A stretch of 64,000 bases of DNA. Source: Ranitomeya variabilis (Eukaryota; Chordata; Amphibia; Anura; Dendrobatidae). A program made the position numbers and the translations under genes. This document shows, in pieces, positions 49,597-61,281 of this stretch. The stretch spans positions 1-64,000 of the forward strand of contig NW_027508039.1 of NCBI RefSeq assembly GCF_051348905.1. The letters run 5' to 3'. Every line of letters begins with the position of its first letter. The stretch's first letter is position 1. The notes beneath the pieces are model-generated. The model saw only the letters and a list, made by a program, of their open reading frames with translations, was not told the DNA's origin and searched no databases.

Positions 49597-50815
49597 TTAA
49601 ACAGCATGATTAATTAAGCTTCCTTAGAGAAAGTGAAGTACATTTGACAACATTTAAAATTAGTACATTTTGGAAAATGGGCATGTCTCTAAACATTAGG
49701 CAAAAACAAAGATTCTATCAACGGTCTTTATCTTAACTGAAAACTGCTAAATCATACAAATACAAAAGAAGATTATATCACATGCTAATTTGCATGTCTC
49801 TTAACAATAGGAAAAATCAATGATTCTTTCAACTGTCTTTTCCTAAATAGAAATTTACACACTCATGAAAATACAAAATCATAAGAATTAGATCAAAGGG
49901 TTCTCAAAACCTCATAATAATGGCAGCAGTGGGATTTGAATGGGCATGTCTCTAAACATTAGAAAAAAGCAAGGATTCTATCAACAGTCTTTATCTGAAC
50001 TGAAAACTGCAAAATCATGCAAATACAAAAGAAGATTAAATCACATGCTAATTTGCATGTTAGCAAAATCATAAGAATAAGTACAAAAACATTTCAAGAT
50101 CTCATAATACTGGCAGCAGTGGGTTTAAAGCATATGCTAATTTTGCATGTTAGCATAATTATAAGAATAAGATAAAAAGGTTTAAAAGAACTCATACTAG
50201 TGGCATTTGAACCCACAAGTCTGTTAAAATTTAGGTAAGTCTCTAAACAATAGGAACAATCAATGATTCTTTCAACTGTCTTTTCCAAAACAGAAATGCA
50301 CACACTCATGGAAATACAAAATACTCAGAATTAGATCAAAGGGTTCTCAAAACCTCATAATAATGGCAGCAGTGGGATTTGAATGGGCATGTCTCTAAAC
50401 ATTAGAAAAAAGCAAGGATTCTTTCAACAGTCTTTATCTGAACTGAAAACTGCAAAACCATGCAAATACAAAAGAAGATTAAATCACATGCTAATTTGCA
50501 TGCTAGCAAAATCATAAGAATAAGTACAAAAACATTTCAAGATCTCATAATACTGGCAGCAGTGGGTTTAAAGCATATGCTAATTTTGCATGTTAGCATA
50601 ATTATAAGAATGAGATAAAAAGGTTTAAAAGAACTCATACTAGTGGCAGCAGTGGGATTTGAACTCACAAGTCTGTTGGAATATGGGTAAGTCTCTTAAC
50701 AATAGGAAAAATCAATGATTCTTTCAACTGTCTTTTCCTAAACAGAAGTTAACACACTCATGAAAATACAAAATCATAAGAATTAGATCAAAGGGTTCTC
50801 AAAACCTCATAATAC

Positions 50816-50897
50816 TGGCAGCAGTGGGATTTGAACCCACGCCTCCGAAGAGACTGGAGCCTTAATCCAGCGCCTTAGACCGCTCGGCCATGCTACC
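50816..50897 (-). tRNA. TRL-AAG: tRNA-Leu(AAG), consensus copy
   Basis: Consensus in all stems and boxes. Confidence 0.97.
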
Positions 50898-51128
50898 TAA
50901 TGCATCATTAAAAGAGCTTCCTTAGAGTAAGTTTAGTGTATCTGACTACATTTTAAACTTGTGCATTGTGGAAAATGGATAGGTCTCTAAACAAAAAGGA
51001 AAAAGCAATGATTCTATCTTTTGTCTTTTCCAAAAAAGCAAAGCACGCACTCATACAAAAATATGCTAATTTTTCTATTAGCAAAATCATAAATATAAGC
51101 TGAAAAGGTTTTCAAAACCTCAAGATGT

Positions 51129-51210
51129 TGGCAGCAGTGGGATTTGAACCCACGCCTCCAAAGAGACTGGAGCCTAAATCCAGCGCCTTAGACCACTCGG
51201 TCATGCTACC
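51129..51210 (-). tRNA. TRL-TAG: tRNA-Leu(TAG), G10A variant
   Basis: Single A-box hit (G10A, losing pair 10:25); G18 is retained. Intermediate between the consensus and the double-hit allele. Confidence 0.86.
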
Positions 51211-52803
51211 TTAAACAGCATGATTAATTAAGCTTCCTTAGAGAAAGTGAAGTACATTTGACAACATTTAAAATTAGTACATTTTGGAAAATGGGCATGT
51301 CTCTAAACATTAGGCAAAAACAAAGATTCTATCAACGGTCTTTATCTTAACTGAAAACTGCTAAATCATACAAATACAAAAGAAGATTATATCACATGCT
51401 AATTTGCATGTCTCTTAACAATAGGAAAAATCAATGATTCTTTCAACTGTCTCTTTCTAAACAGAAATTAACACACTCATGAAAATACAAAATCATAAGA
51501 ATTAGATCAAAGGGTTCTCAAAACCTCATAATAATGGCAGCAGTGGGATTTGAATGGGCATGTCTCTAAACATTAGAAAAAAGCAAGGATTCTTTCAACA
51601 GTCTTTATCTGAACTGAAAACTGCAAAATCATGCAAATACAAAAGAAGATTAAATCACATGCTAATTTGCATGCTAGCAAAATCATAAGAATAAGTACAA
51701 AAACATTTCAAGATCTCATAATACTGGCAGCAGTGGGTTTAAAGCATATGCTAATTTTGCATGTTAGCATAATTATAAGAATAAGATAAAAAGGTTTAAA
51801 AGAACTCATACTAGTGGCATTTGAACCCACAAGTCTGTTAAAATTTAGGTAAGTCTCTAAACTAAAGTCTAAAACTGTCTTTTCCAAAACAGAAATGCAC
51901 ACACTCATGGAAATACAAAATATGGAAAATGGGCATGTCTCTAAACATTAGGCAAAAACAAAGATTCTATCAACGGTTTTTATCTTAACTGAAACTGCTA
52001 AATCATACAAATACAAAAGAAGATTATATCACATGCTAATTTGCATGCTAGCAAAATCATAAGAATAAGTACAAAAACATTTCAAGATCTTATAATACTG
52101 GCAGCAGTGAGATTAAAGCATATGCTAATTTTGCATGTTAGCATAATTATAAGAATGGGATAAAAAGGTTTAAAAGAACTCATACTAGTGGCAGCACTGG
52201 GATTTGAACTCACAAGTCTGTTGGAATATGGGTAAGTCTCTTAACAATAGGAAAAATCAATGATTCTTTCAACTGTCTTTTCCTAAACAGAAATTAACAC
52301 ACTCATGAAAATACAAAATCATAAGAATTAGATCAAAGGGTTCTCAAAAGCTCATAATAATGGCAGCAGTGGGATTTGAATGGGCATGTCTTTAAACATT
52401 AGAAAAAAGAAAGGATTCTATCAACAGTCTTTATCTGAACTGAAAACTGCAAAATCATGCAAATACAAAAGAAGATTAAATCACATGCTAATTTGCATGC
52501 TAGCAAAATCATAAGAATAAGTACAAAAACATTTTAAGATCTCATAATACTGGCAGCAGTGGGTTTAAAGCATATGCTAATTTTGCATGTTAGCATAATT
52601 ATAAGAATGAGATAAAAAGGTTTAAAAGAACTCATACTAGTGGCATTTGAACCCACAAGTCTGTTAAAATTTAGGTAAGTCTCTAAACAATAGGAACAAT
52701 CAATGATTCTTTCAACTGTCTTTTCCAAAACAGAAATGCGCACACTCATGGAAATACAAAATACTCAGAATTAGATCAAAGGGTTCTCAAAACCTCATAA
52801 TAC

Positions 52804-52885
52804 TGGCAGCAGTGGGATTTGGACCCACGCCTCCGAAGAGACTGGAGCCCTAATCCAGCGCCTTAGACCGCTCGGCCATGCTACC
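52804..52885 (-). tRNA. Leucine-type tRNA with proline anticodon AGG
   Basis: The body is that of tRNA-Leu(AAG): long variable arm, same acceptor stem and A73. The anticodon loop reads TTAGGGC, so 34-36 (plus strand 52849-52851) is AGG, a proline CCU anticodon, through one A35G change. All stems pair and the A box is intact. T55C alters the T loop and B box (GGTCCAAATCC). Vertebrate LeuRS is known to read the discriminator and long arm more than the anticodon, so if expressed it would be expected to put Leu at Pro codons. With the weakened B box it may be silent. Confidence 0.9.
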
Positions 52886-53116
52886 TAATGTATCATTAAA
52901 AGAGCTTCCTTAGAGTAAGTTTAGTGTATCTGACTACATTTTAAACTTGTGCATTGTGGAAAATGGATAGGTCTCTAAACAAAAAGGAAAAAGCAATGAT
53001 TCTATCTTTTGTCTTTTCCAAAAAAGCAAAGCACGCACTCATACAAAAATATGCTAATTTTTCTATTAGCAAAATCATAAATTAAAGCTGAAAAGGTTTT
53101 CAAAACCTCAATATGT

Positions 53117-53198
53117 TGGCAGCAGTGGGATTTGAACCCTCGACTCCAAAGAGACTGGAGCCTAAATCCAGCGCCTTAGACCACTCGGCCATGCTACC
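53117..53198 (-). tRNA. TRL-TAG: tRNA-Leu(TAG), T-stem variant T50A
   Basis: T50A gives an A50-A64 mismatch, and a further change (G to T) lies beside the variable stem. The A box is consensus. Confidence 0.84.
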
Positions 53199-54597
53199 TT
53201 AAACAGCATGGATAATTAAGCTTCCTTAGAGAAAGTGAAGTACATTTGACAACATTTAAAATTAGTACATTTTGGAAAATGGGCATGTCTCTAAACATTA
53301 GGCAAAAACAAAGATTCTATCAACGGTCTTTATCTTAACTGAAAACTGCTAAATCATACAAATACAAAAGAAGATTATATCACATGCTAATTTGCATGCT
53401 AGCAAAATCATAAGAATAAGTACAAAAACATTTCAAGATCTCATAATACTGGCAGCAGTGAGATTAAAGCATATGCTAATTTTGCATGTTAGCATAATTA
53501 TAAGAATGAGATAAAAAGGTTTAAAAGAACTCATACTAGTGGCAGCAGTGGGATTTGAACTCACAAGTCTGTTGGAATATGGGTAAGTCTATTAACAATA
53601 GGAAAAATCAATGATTCTTTCAACTGTCTTTTCCTAAGCAGAAATTAACACACTCATGAAAATACAAAATCATAAGAATTAGATCAAAGGGTTCTCAAAA
53701 CCTCATAATAATGGCAGCAGTGGGATTTGAATGGGCATGTCTCTAAACATTAGAAAAAAGCAAGGATTCTATCAACAGTCTTTATCTGAACTGAAAACTG
53801 CAAAATCATGCAAATACAAAAGAAGATTAAATCACATGCTAACTTGCATGTTAGCAAAATCATAAGAATAAGTACAAAAACATTTCAAGATCTCATAATA
53901 CTGGCAGCAGTGGGTTTAAAGCATATGCTAATTTTGCATGTTAGCATAATTATAAGAATAAGATAAAAAGGTTTAAAAGAACTCATACTAGTGGCATTTG
54001 AACCCACAAGTCTGTTAAAATTTAGGTAAGTCTCTAAACAATAGGAACAATCAATGATTCTTTCAACTGTCTTTTCCAAAACAGAAATGCACACACTCAT
54101 GGAAATACAAAATACTTAGAATTAGATCAAAGGGTTCTCAAAACCTCATAATAATGGCAGCAGTGGGATTTGAATGGGCATGTCTCTAAACATTAGAAAA
54201 AAGCAAGGATTCTTTCAACAGTCTTTATCTGAACTGAAAACTGGAAAATCATGCAAATACAAAAGAAGATTAAATCACATGCTAATTTGCATGTTAGCAA
54301 AATCATAAGAATAAGTACAAAAACATTTCAAGATCTCATAATACTGGCAGCAGTGGGTTTAAAGCATATGCTAATTTTGCATGTTAGCATAATTATAAGA
54401 ATAAGATAAAAAGGTTTAAAAGAACTCATACTAGTGGCATTTGAACCCACAAGTCTGTTAAAATTTAGGTAAGTCTCTAAACAATAGGAACAATCAATGA
54501 TTCTTTCAACTGTCTTTTCCAAAACAGAAATGCACACACTCATGGAAATACAAAATACTCAGAATTAGATCAAAGGGTTCTCAGAACCTCATAATAC

Positions 54598-54679
54598 TGG
54601 CAGCAGTGGGATTTGAACCAACGCCTCCGAAGAGACTGGAGCCTTAATCCAGCGCCTTTGACTGCTCGGCCATGCTACC
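54598..54679 (-). tRNA. TRL-AAG: tRNA-Leu(AAG), probably inactive
   Basis: G18A and a second D-loop change damage the A box region, G51T breaks the T stem, and the downstream T4 is interrupted (TTCT). With promoter, fold and terminator all affected, this is the most degenerate full-length AAG locus, shared with 62681. Confidence 0.75.
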
Positions 54680-54910
54680 TAATGCATCATTAAAAGAGCT
54701 TCCTTAGAGTAAGTTTAGTGTATCTGACTACATTTTAAACTTGTGCATTGTGGAAAATGGATAGGTCTCTAAACAAAAAGGAAAAAGCAATGATTCTATC
54801 TTTTGTCTTTTCCAAAAAAGCAAAGCACGCACTCATACAAAAATATGCTAATTTTTCTATTAGCAAAATCATAAATATAAGCTGAAAAGGTTTTCAAAAC
54901 CTCAAGATGT

Positions 54911-54992
54911 TGGCAGCAGTGGGATTTGAACCCACGCCTCCAAAGAGACTGGAGCCTAAATCCAGCGCCTTAGACCACTCGGCCATGCTACC
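54911..54992 (-). tRNA. TRL-TAG: tRNA-Leu(TAG), consensus copy
   Basis: Consensus TAG gene with a good terminator. It sits next to a degenerate AAG partner, the reverse of the usual pattern. Confidence 0.97.
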
Positions 54993-55934
54993 TTAAACAG
55001 TATGGTTAATTAATCTTCCTTAGAGAAAGTGAAGTACATTTGACAACATTTAAAATTAGTACACTTTGGAAAATGGGCATGTCTCTAAACATTAGGCAAA
55101 AACAAAGATTCTATCAACGGTCTTTATCTTAACTGAAAACTGCTAAATCATACAAATACAAAAGAAGATTATATCACATGCTAATTTGCATGCTAGCAAA
55201 ATCATAAGAATAAGTACAAAAACATTTCAAGATCTCATTATACTGGCAGCAGTGAGATTAAAGCATATGCTAATTTTGCATGTTAGCATAATTATTAGAA
55301 TGAGATAAAAAGGTTTAAAAGAACTCATACTAGTGGCAGCAGTGGGATTTGAACTCACAAGTCTGTTGGAATATGGGTAAGTCTCTTAGCAATAGGAAAA
55401 ATCAAAGATTCTTTCAACTGTCTCTTCCTAAACAGAAATTAACACACTCATGAAAATACAAAATCATAAGAATTTGATCAAAGGGTTCTCAAAACCTCAT
55501 AATAATGGCAGCAGTGGGATTTGAATGGGCATGTCTCTAAACATTAGAAAAAAGCAAGGATTCTTTCAACAGTCTTTATCTGAACTGAAAACTGGAAAAT
55601 CATGCAAATACAAAAGAAGATTAAATCACATGCTAATTTGCATGTTAGCAAAATCATAAGAATAAGTACAAAAACATTTCAAGATCTCATAATACTGGCA
55701 GCAGTGGGTTTAAAGCATATGCTAATTTTGCATGTTAGCATAATTATAAGAATAAGATAAAAAGGTTTAAAAGAACTCATACTAGTGGCATTTGAACCCA
55801 CAAGTCTGTAAAAAATTTAGGTAAGTCTCTAAACTAAAGTCTAAAACTGTCTTTTCCAAAACAGAAATGCACACACTCATGGAAATACAAAATCCTCAGA
55901 ATTAGATCAAAGGGTTCTCAATACCTCATAATAC

Positions 55935-56016
55935 TGGTAGCAGTGGGATTTGAACCCACGCCTCCGAAGAGACTGGAGCCTTAATCCAGCGCCTTAGACC
56001 GCTCGGCCATGCTACC
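55935..56016 (-). tRNA. TRL-AAG: tRNA-Leu(AAG), G70A, terminator interrupted
   Basis: G70A turns the U3:G70 wobble into a Watson-Crick U3:A70 pair. The rest is consensus. The expected T4 is interrupted (TATT), so transcripts may read through into the spacer. Confidence 0.92.
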
Positions 56017-56246
56017 TAATGCATCATTAAAAGAGCTTCCTTAGAGTAAGTTTAGTGTATCTGACTACATTTTAAACTTGTGCATTGTGGAAAATGGATA
56101 GTCTCTAAACAAAAAGGAAAAAGCAATGATTCTATCTTTTGTCTTTTCCAAAAAAGCAAAGCACGCACTCATACAAAAATATGCTAATTTTTCTGTTAGC
56201 AAAATCATAAATATAAGCTGAAAAGGTTTTCAAAACCTCAATATGT

Positions 56247-56328
56247 TGGCAGCAGTGGGATTTGAACCCACGCCTCCTAAGAGACTGGAGCCTAAATCCA
56301 GCGCCTTAGACCACTCAGCCATGCTACC
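56247..56328 (-). tRNA. TRL-TAG: tRNA-Leu(TAG)
   Basis: C12T wobble and a TTAG variable loop; otherwise consensus, with both boxes close to consensus. The flank between the pair has lost one G, so the spacing is 312 bp. Confidence 0.94.
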
Positions 56329-57284
56329 TTAAACAGCATGGATAATTAAGCTTCCTTAGAGAAAGTGAAGTACATTTGACAACATTTAAAATTAGTACAT
56401 TTTGGAAAATGGGCATGTCTCTAAACATTAGGCAAAAACAAAGATTCTATCAATGGTCTTTATCTTAACTGAAAACTGCTAAATCATACAAATACAAAAG
56501 AAGATTATATCACATGCTAATTTGCATGCTAGCAAAATCATAAGAATAAGTACAAAAACATTTCAAGATCTCATAATACTGGCAGCAGTGGGTTTAAAGC
56601 ATATGCTAATTTTGCATGTTAGCATAATTATAAGAATAAGATAAAAAGGTTTAAAAGAACTCATACTAGTGGCATTTGAACCCACAAGTCTGTTAAAATT
56701 TAGGTAAGTCTCTAAACAATAGGAACAATCAATGATTCTTTCAACTGTCTTTTCCAAAACAGAAATGCACACACTCATGGAAATACAAAATACTCAGAAT
56801 TAGATCAAAGGGTTCTCAAAACCTCATAATAATGGCAGCAGTGGGATTTGAATGGGCATGTCTCTAAACATTAGAAAAAAGCAAGGATTCTTTCAACAGT
56901 CTTTATCTGAACTGAAAACTGCAAAACCATGCAAATACAAAAGAAGATTAAATCACATGCTAATTTGCATGCTAGCAAAATCATAAGAATAAGTACAAAA
57001 ACATTTCAAGATCTCATAATACTGGCAGCAGTGGGTTTAAAGCATATGCTAATTTTGCATGTTAGCATAATTATAAGAATGAGATAAAAAGGTTTAAAAG
57101 AACTCATACTAGTGGCAGCAGTGGGATTTGAACTCACAAGTCTGTTGGAATATGGGTAAGTCTCTTAACAATAGGAAAAATCAATGATTCTTTCAACTGT
57201 CTTTTCCTAAACAGAAGTTAACACACTCATGAAAATACAAAATCATAAGAATTAGATCAAAGGGTTCTCAAAACCTCATAATAC

Positions 57285-57366
57285 TGGCAGCAGTGGGATT
57301 TGAACCCACGCCTCCGAAGAGACTGGAGCCTTAATCCAGCGCCTTAGACCGCTCGGCCATGCTACC
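57285..57366 (-). tRNA. TRL-AAG: tRNA-Leu(AAG), consensus copy
   Basis: Counterpart of 49202 in the second 8083-bp copy; consensus. Confidence 0.97.
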
Positions 57367-57597
57367 TAATGAATCATTAAAAGAGCTTCCTTAGAGTAAG
57401 TTTAGTGTATCTGACTACATTTTAAACTTGTGCATTGTGGAAAATGGATAGGTCTCTAAACAAAAAGGAAAAAGCAATGATTCTATCTTTTGTCTTTTCC
57501 AAAAAAGCAAAGCACGCACTCATACAAAAATATGCTAATTTTTCTGTTAGCAAAATCATAAATATAAGCTGAAAAGGTTTTCAAAACCTCAATATGT

Positions 57598-57679
57598 TGG
57601 CAGCAGTGGGATTTGAACCCACGCCTCCAAAGAGACTGGAGCCTAAATCCAGCACCTTAGATCACTCGGCCATGCTACC
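57598..57679 (-). tRNA. TRL-TAG: tRNA-Leu(TAG), D-arm variant (G19A, C25T)
   Basis: Counterpart of 49515, with the same two changes. Confidence 0.8.
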
Positions 57680-58898
57680 TTAAACAGCATGATTAATTAA
57701 GCTTCCTTAGAGAAAGTGAAGTACATTTGACAACATTTAAAATTAGTACATTTTGGAAAATGGGCATGTCTCTAAACATTAGGCAAAAACAAAGATTCTA
57801 TCAACGGTCTTTATCTTAACTGAAAACTGCTAAATCATACAAATACAAAAGAAGATTATATCACATGCTAATTTGCATGTCTCTTAACAATAGGAAAAAT
57901 CAATGATTCTTTCAACTGTCTTTTCCTAAATAGAAATTTACACACTCATGAAAATACAAAATCATAAGAATTAGATCAAAGGGTTCTCAAAACCTCATAA
58001 TAATGGCAGCAGTGGGATTTGAATGGGCATGTCTCTAAACATTAGAAAAAAGCAAGGATTCTATCAACAGTCTTTATCTGAACTGAAAACTGCAAAATCA
58101 TGCAAATACAAAAGAAGATTAAATCACATGCCAATTTGCATGTTAGCAAAATCATAAGAATAAGTACAAAAACATTTCAAGATCTCATAATACTGGCAGC
58201 AGTGGGTTTAAAGCATATGCTAATTTTGCATGTTAGCATAATTATAAGAATAAGATAAAAAGGTTTAAAAGAACTCATACTAGTGGCATTTGAACCCACA
58301 AGTCTGTTAAAATTTAGGTAAGTCTCTAAACAATAGGAACAATCAATGATTCTTTCAACTGTCTTTTCCAAAACAGAAATGCACACACTCATGGAAATAC
58401 AAAATACTCAGAATTAGATCAAAGGGTTCTCAAAACCTCATAATAATGGCAGCAGTGGGATTTGAATGGGCATGTCTCTAAACATTAGAAAAAAGCAAGG
58501 ATTCTTTCAACAGTCTTTATCTGAACTGAAAACTGCAAAACCATGCAAATACAAAAGAAGATTAAATCACATGCTAATTTGCATGCTAGCAAAATCATAA
58601 GAATAAGTACAAAAACATTTCAAGATCTCATAATACTGGCAGCAGTGGGTTTAAAGCATATGCTAATTTTGCATGTTAGCATAATTATAAGAATGAGATA
58701 AAAAGGTTTAAAAGAACTCATACTAGTGGCAGCAGTGGGATTTGAACTCACAAGTCTGTTGGAATATGGGTAAGTCTCTTAACAATAGGAAAAATCAATG
58801 ATTCTTTCAACTGTCTTTTCCTAAACAGAAGTTAACACACTCATGAAAATACAAAATCATAAGAATTAGATCAAAGGGTTCTCAAAACCTCATAATAC

Positions 58899-58980
58899 TG
58901 GCAGCAGTGGGATTTGAACCCACGCCTCCGAAGAGACTGGAGCCTTAATCCAGCGCCTTAGACCGCTCGGCCATGCTACC
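58899..58980 (-). tRNA. TRL-AAG: tRNA-Leu(AAG), consensus copy
   Basis: Counterpart of 50816; consensus. Confidence 0.97.
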
Positions 58981-59211
58981 TAATGCATCATTAAAAGAGC
59001 TTCCTTAGAGTAAGTTTAGTGTATCTGACTACATTTTAAACTTGTGCATTGTGGAAAATGGATAGGTCTCTAAACAAAAAGGAAAAAGCAATGATTCTAT
59101 CTTTTGTCTTTTCCAAAAAAGCAAAGCACGCACTCATACAAAAATATGCTAATTTTTCTATTAGCAAAATCATAAATATAAGCTGAAAAGGTTTTCAAAA
59201 CCTCAAGATGT

Positions 59212-59293
59212 TGGCAGCAGTGGGATTTGAACCCACGCCTCCAAAGAGACTGGAGCCTAAATCCAGCGCCTTAGACCACTCGGTCATGCTACC
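59212..59293 (-). tRNA. TRL-TAG: tRNA-Leu(TAG), G10A variant
   Basis: Counterpart of 51129, with the single A-box change. Confidence 0.86.
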
Positions 59294-60886
59294 TTAAACA
59301 GCATGATTAATTAAGCTTCCTTAGAGAAAGTGAAGTACATTTGACAACATTTAAAATTAGTACATTTTGGAAAATGGGCATGTCTCTAAACATTAGGCAA
59401 AAACAAAGATTCTATCAACGGTCTTTATCTTAACTGAAAACTGCTAAATCATACAAATACAAAAGAAGATTATATCACATGCTAATTTGCATGTCTCTTA
59501 ACAATAGGAAAAATCAATGATTCTTTCAACTGTCTCTTTCTAAACAGAAATTAACACACTCATGAAAATACAAAATCATAAGAATTAGATCAAAGGGTTC
59601 TCAAAACCTCATAATAATGGCAGCAGTGGGATTTGAATGGGCATGTCTCTAAACATTAGAAAAAAGCAAGGATTCTTTCAACAGTCTTTATCTGAACTGA
59701 AAACTGCAAAATCATGCAAATACAAAAGAAGATTAAATCACATGCTAATTTGCATGCTAGCAAAATCATAAGAATAAGTACAAAAACATTTCAAGATCTC
59801 ATAATACTGGCAGCAGTGGGTTTAAAGCATATGCTAATTTTGCATGTTAGCATAATTATAAGAATAAGATAAAAAGGTTTAAAAGAACTCATACTAGTGG
59901 CATTTGAACCCACAAGTCTGTTAAAATTTAGGTAAGTCTCTAAACTAAAGTCTAAAACTGTCTTTTCCAAAACAGAAATGCACACACTCATGGAAATACA
60001 AAATATGGAAAATGGGCATGTCTCTAAACATTAGGCAAAAACAAAGATTCTATCAACGGTTTTTATCTTAACTGAAACTGCTAAATCATACAAATACAAA
60101 AGAAGATTATATCACATGCTAATTTGCATGCTAGCAAAATCATAAGAATAAGTACAAAAACATTTCAAGATCTTATAATACTGGCAGCAGTGAGATTAAA
60201 GCATATGCTAATTTTGCATGTTAGCATAATTATAAGAATGGGATAAAAAGGTTTAAAAGAACTCATACTAGTGGCAGCACTGGGATTTGAACTCACAAGT
60301 CTGTTGGAATATGGGTAAGTCTCTTAACAATAGGAAAAATCAATGATTCTTTCAACTGTCTTTTCCTAAACAGAAATTAACACACTCATGAAAATACAAA
60401 ATCATAAGAATTAGATCAAAGGGTTCTCAAAAGCTCATAATAATGGCAGCAGTGGGATTTGAATGGGCATGTCTTTAAACATTAGAAAAAAGAAAGGATT
60501 CTATCAACAGTCTTTATCTGAACTGAAAACTGCAAAATCATGCAAATACAAAAGAAGATTAAATCACATGCTAATTTGCATGCTAGCAAAATCATAAGAA
60601 TAAGTACAAAAACATTTTAAGATCTCATAATACTGGCAGCAGTGGGTTTAAAGCATATGCTAATTTTGCATGTTAGCATAATTATAAGAATGAGATAAAA
60701 AGGTTTAAAAGAACTCATACTAGTGGCATTTGAACCCACAAGTCTGTTAAAATTTAGGTAAGTCTCTAAACAATAGGAACAATCAATGATTCTTTCAACT
60801 GTCTTTTCCAAAACAGAAATGCGCACACTCATGGAAATACAAAATACTCAGAATTAGATCAAAGGGTTCTCAAAACCTCATAATAC

Positions 60887-60968
60887 TGGCAGCAGTGGGA
60901 TTTGGACCCACGCCTCCGAAGAGACTGGAGCCCTAATCCAGCGCCTTAGACCGCTCGGCCATGCTACC
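60887..60968 (-). tRNA. Leucine-type tRNA with proline anticodon AGG, second copy
   Basis: Counterpart of 52804, with the anticodon at plus-strand 60932-60934. It keeps both A35G and T55C, so the altered gene was already present when the 8083-bp block duplicated. Terminator T4 intact. Confidence 0.9.
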
Positions 60969-61199
60969 TAATGCATCATTAAAAGAGCTTCCTTAGAGTA
61001 AGTTTAGTGTATCTGACTACATTTTAAACTTGTGCATTGTGGAAAATGGATAGGTCTCTAAACAAAAAGGAAAAAGCAATGATTCTATCTTTTGTCTTTT
61101 CCAAAAAAGCAAAGCACGCACTCATACAAAAATATGCTAATTTTTCTATTAGCAAAATCATAAATTAAAGCTGAAAAGGTTTTCAAAACCTCAATATGT

Positions 61200-61281
61200 T
61201 GGCAGCAGTGGGATTTGAACCCTCGCCTCCAAAGAGACTGGAGCCTAAATCCAGCGCCTTAGACCACTCGGCCATGCTACC
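61200..61281 (-). tRNA. TRL-TAG: tRNA-Leu(TAG), T-stem variant T50A
   Basis: Counterpart of 53117, with T50A only; the extra change there is absent here. Confidence 0.85.

Larger units (their letters stand above)
33076..52803 (-). repeat. Regular array of about twelve 1614-bp units
   Basis: AAG genes start at 33076, 34690, 36304, 37917, 39530, 41144, 42756, 44360, 45974, 47588, 49202 and 50816. Spacing is 1604-1614 bp, and the last step to 52804 is 1988 bp. Single-base length changes track visible indels, such as one base lost after the AAG gene near 36396, 38012 and 42850, and two bases lost near 42464. A TAG allele with C40A and G13A recurs at 33389, 39843 and 44673, indicating higher-order blocks of about 6.45 and 4.83 kb. 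Confidence 0.92.
48457..56539 (-). repeat. First copy of an 8083-bp higher-order repeat
   Basis: AAG-type genes at 49202, 50816, 52804 and 54598 and TAG genes at 49515, 51129, 53117 and 54911 all recur at exactly +8083 bp. Rare variants are shared between the copies, including the AGG anticodon, a lost terminator, and a changed base in the remnant near 52190/60273. The left boundary near 48457 is where 56540 onward starts to match; upstream of 56540 the spacer is of a different type. The copy-to-copy differences I noticed are few (for example near 52891, 53147 and 53637), so the duplication is recent. Confidence 0.88.
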
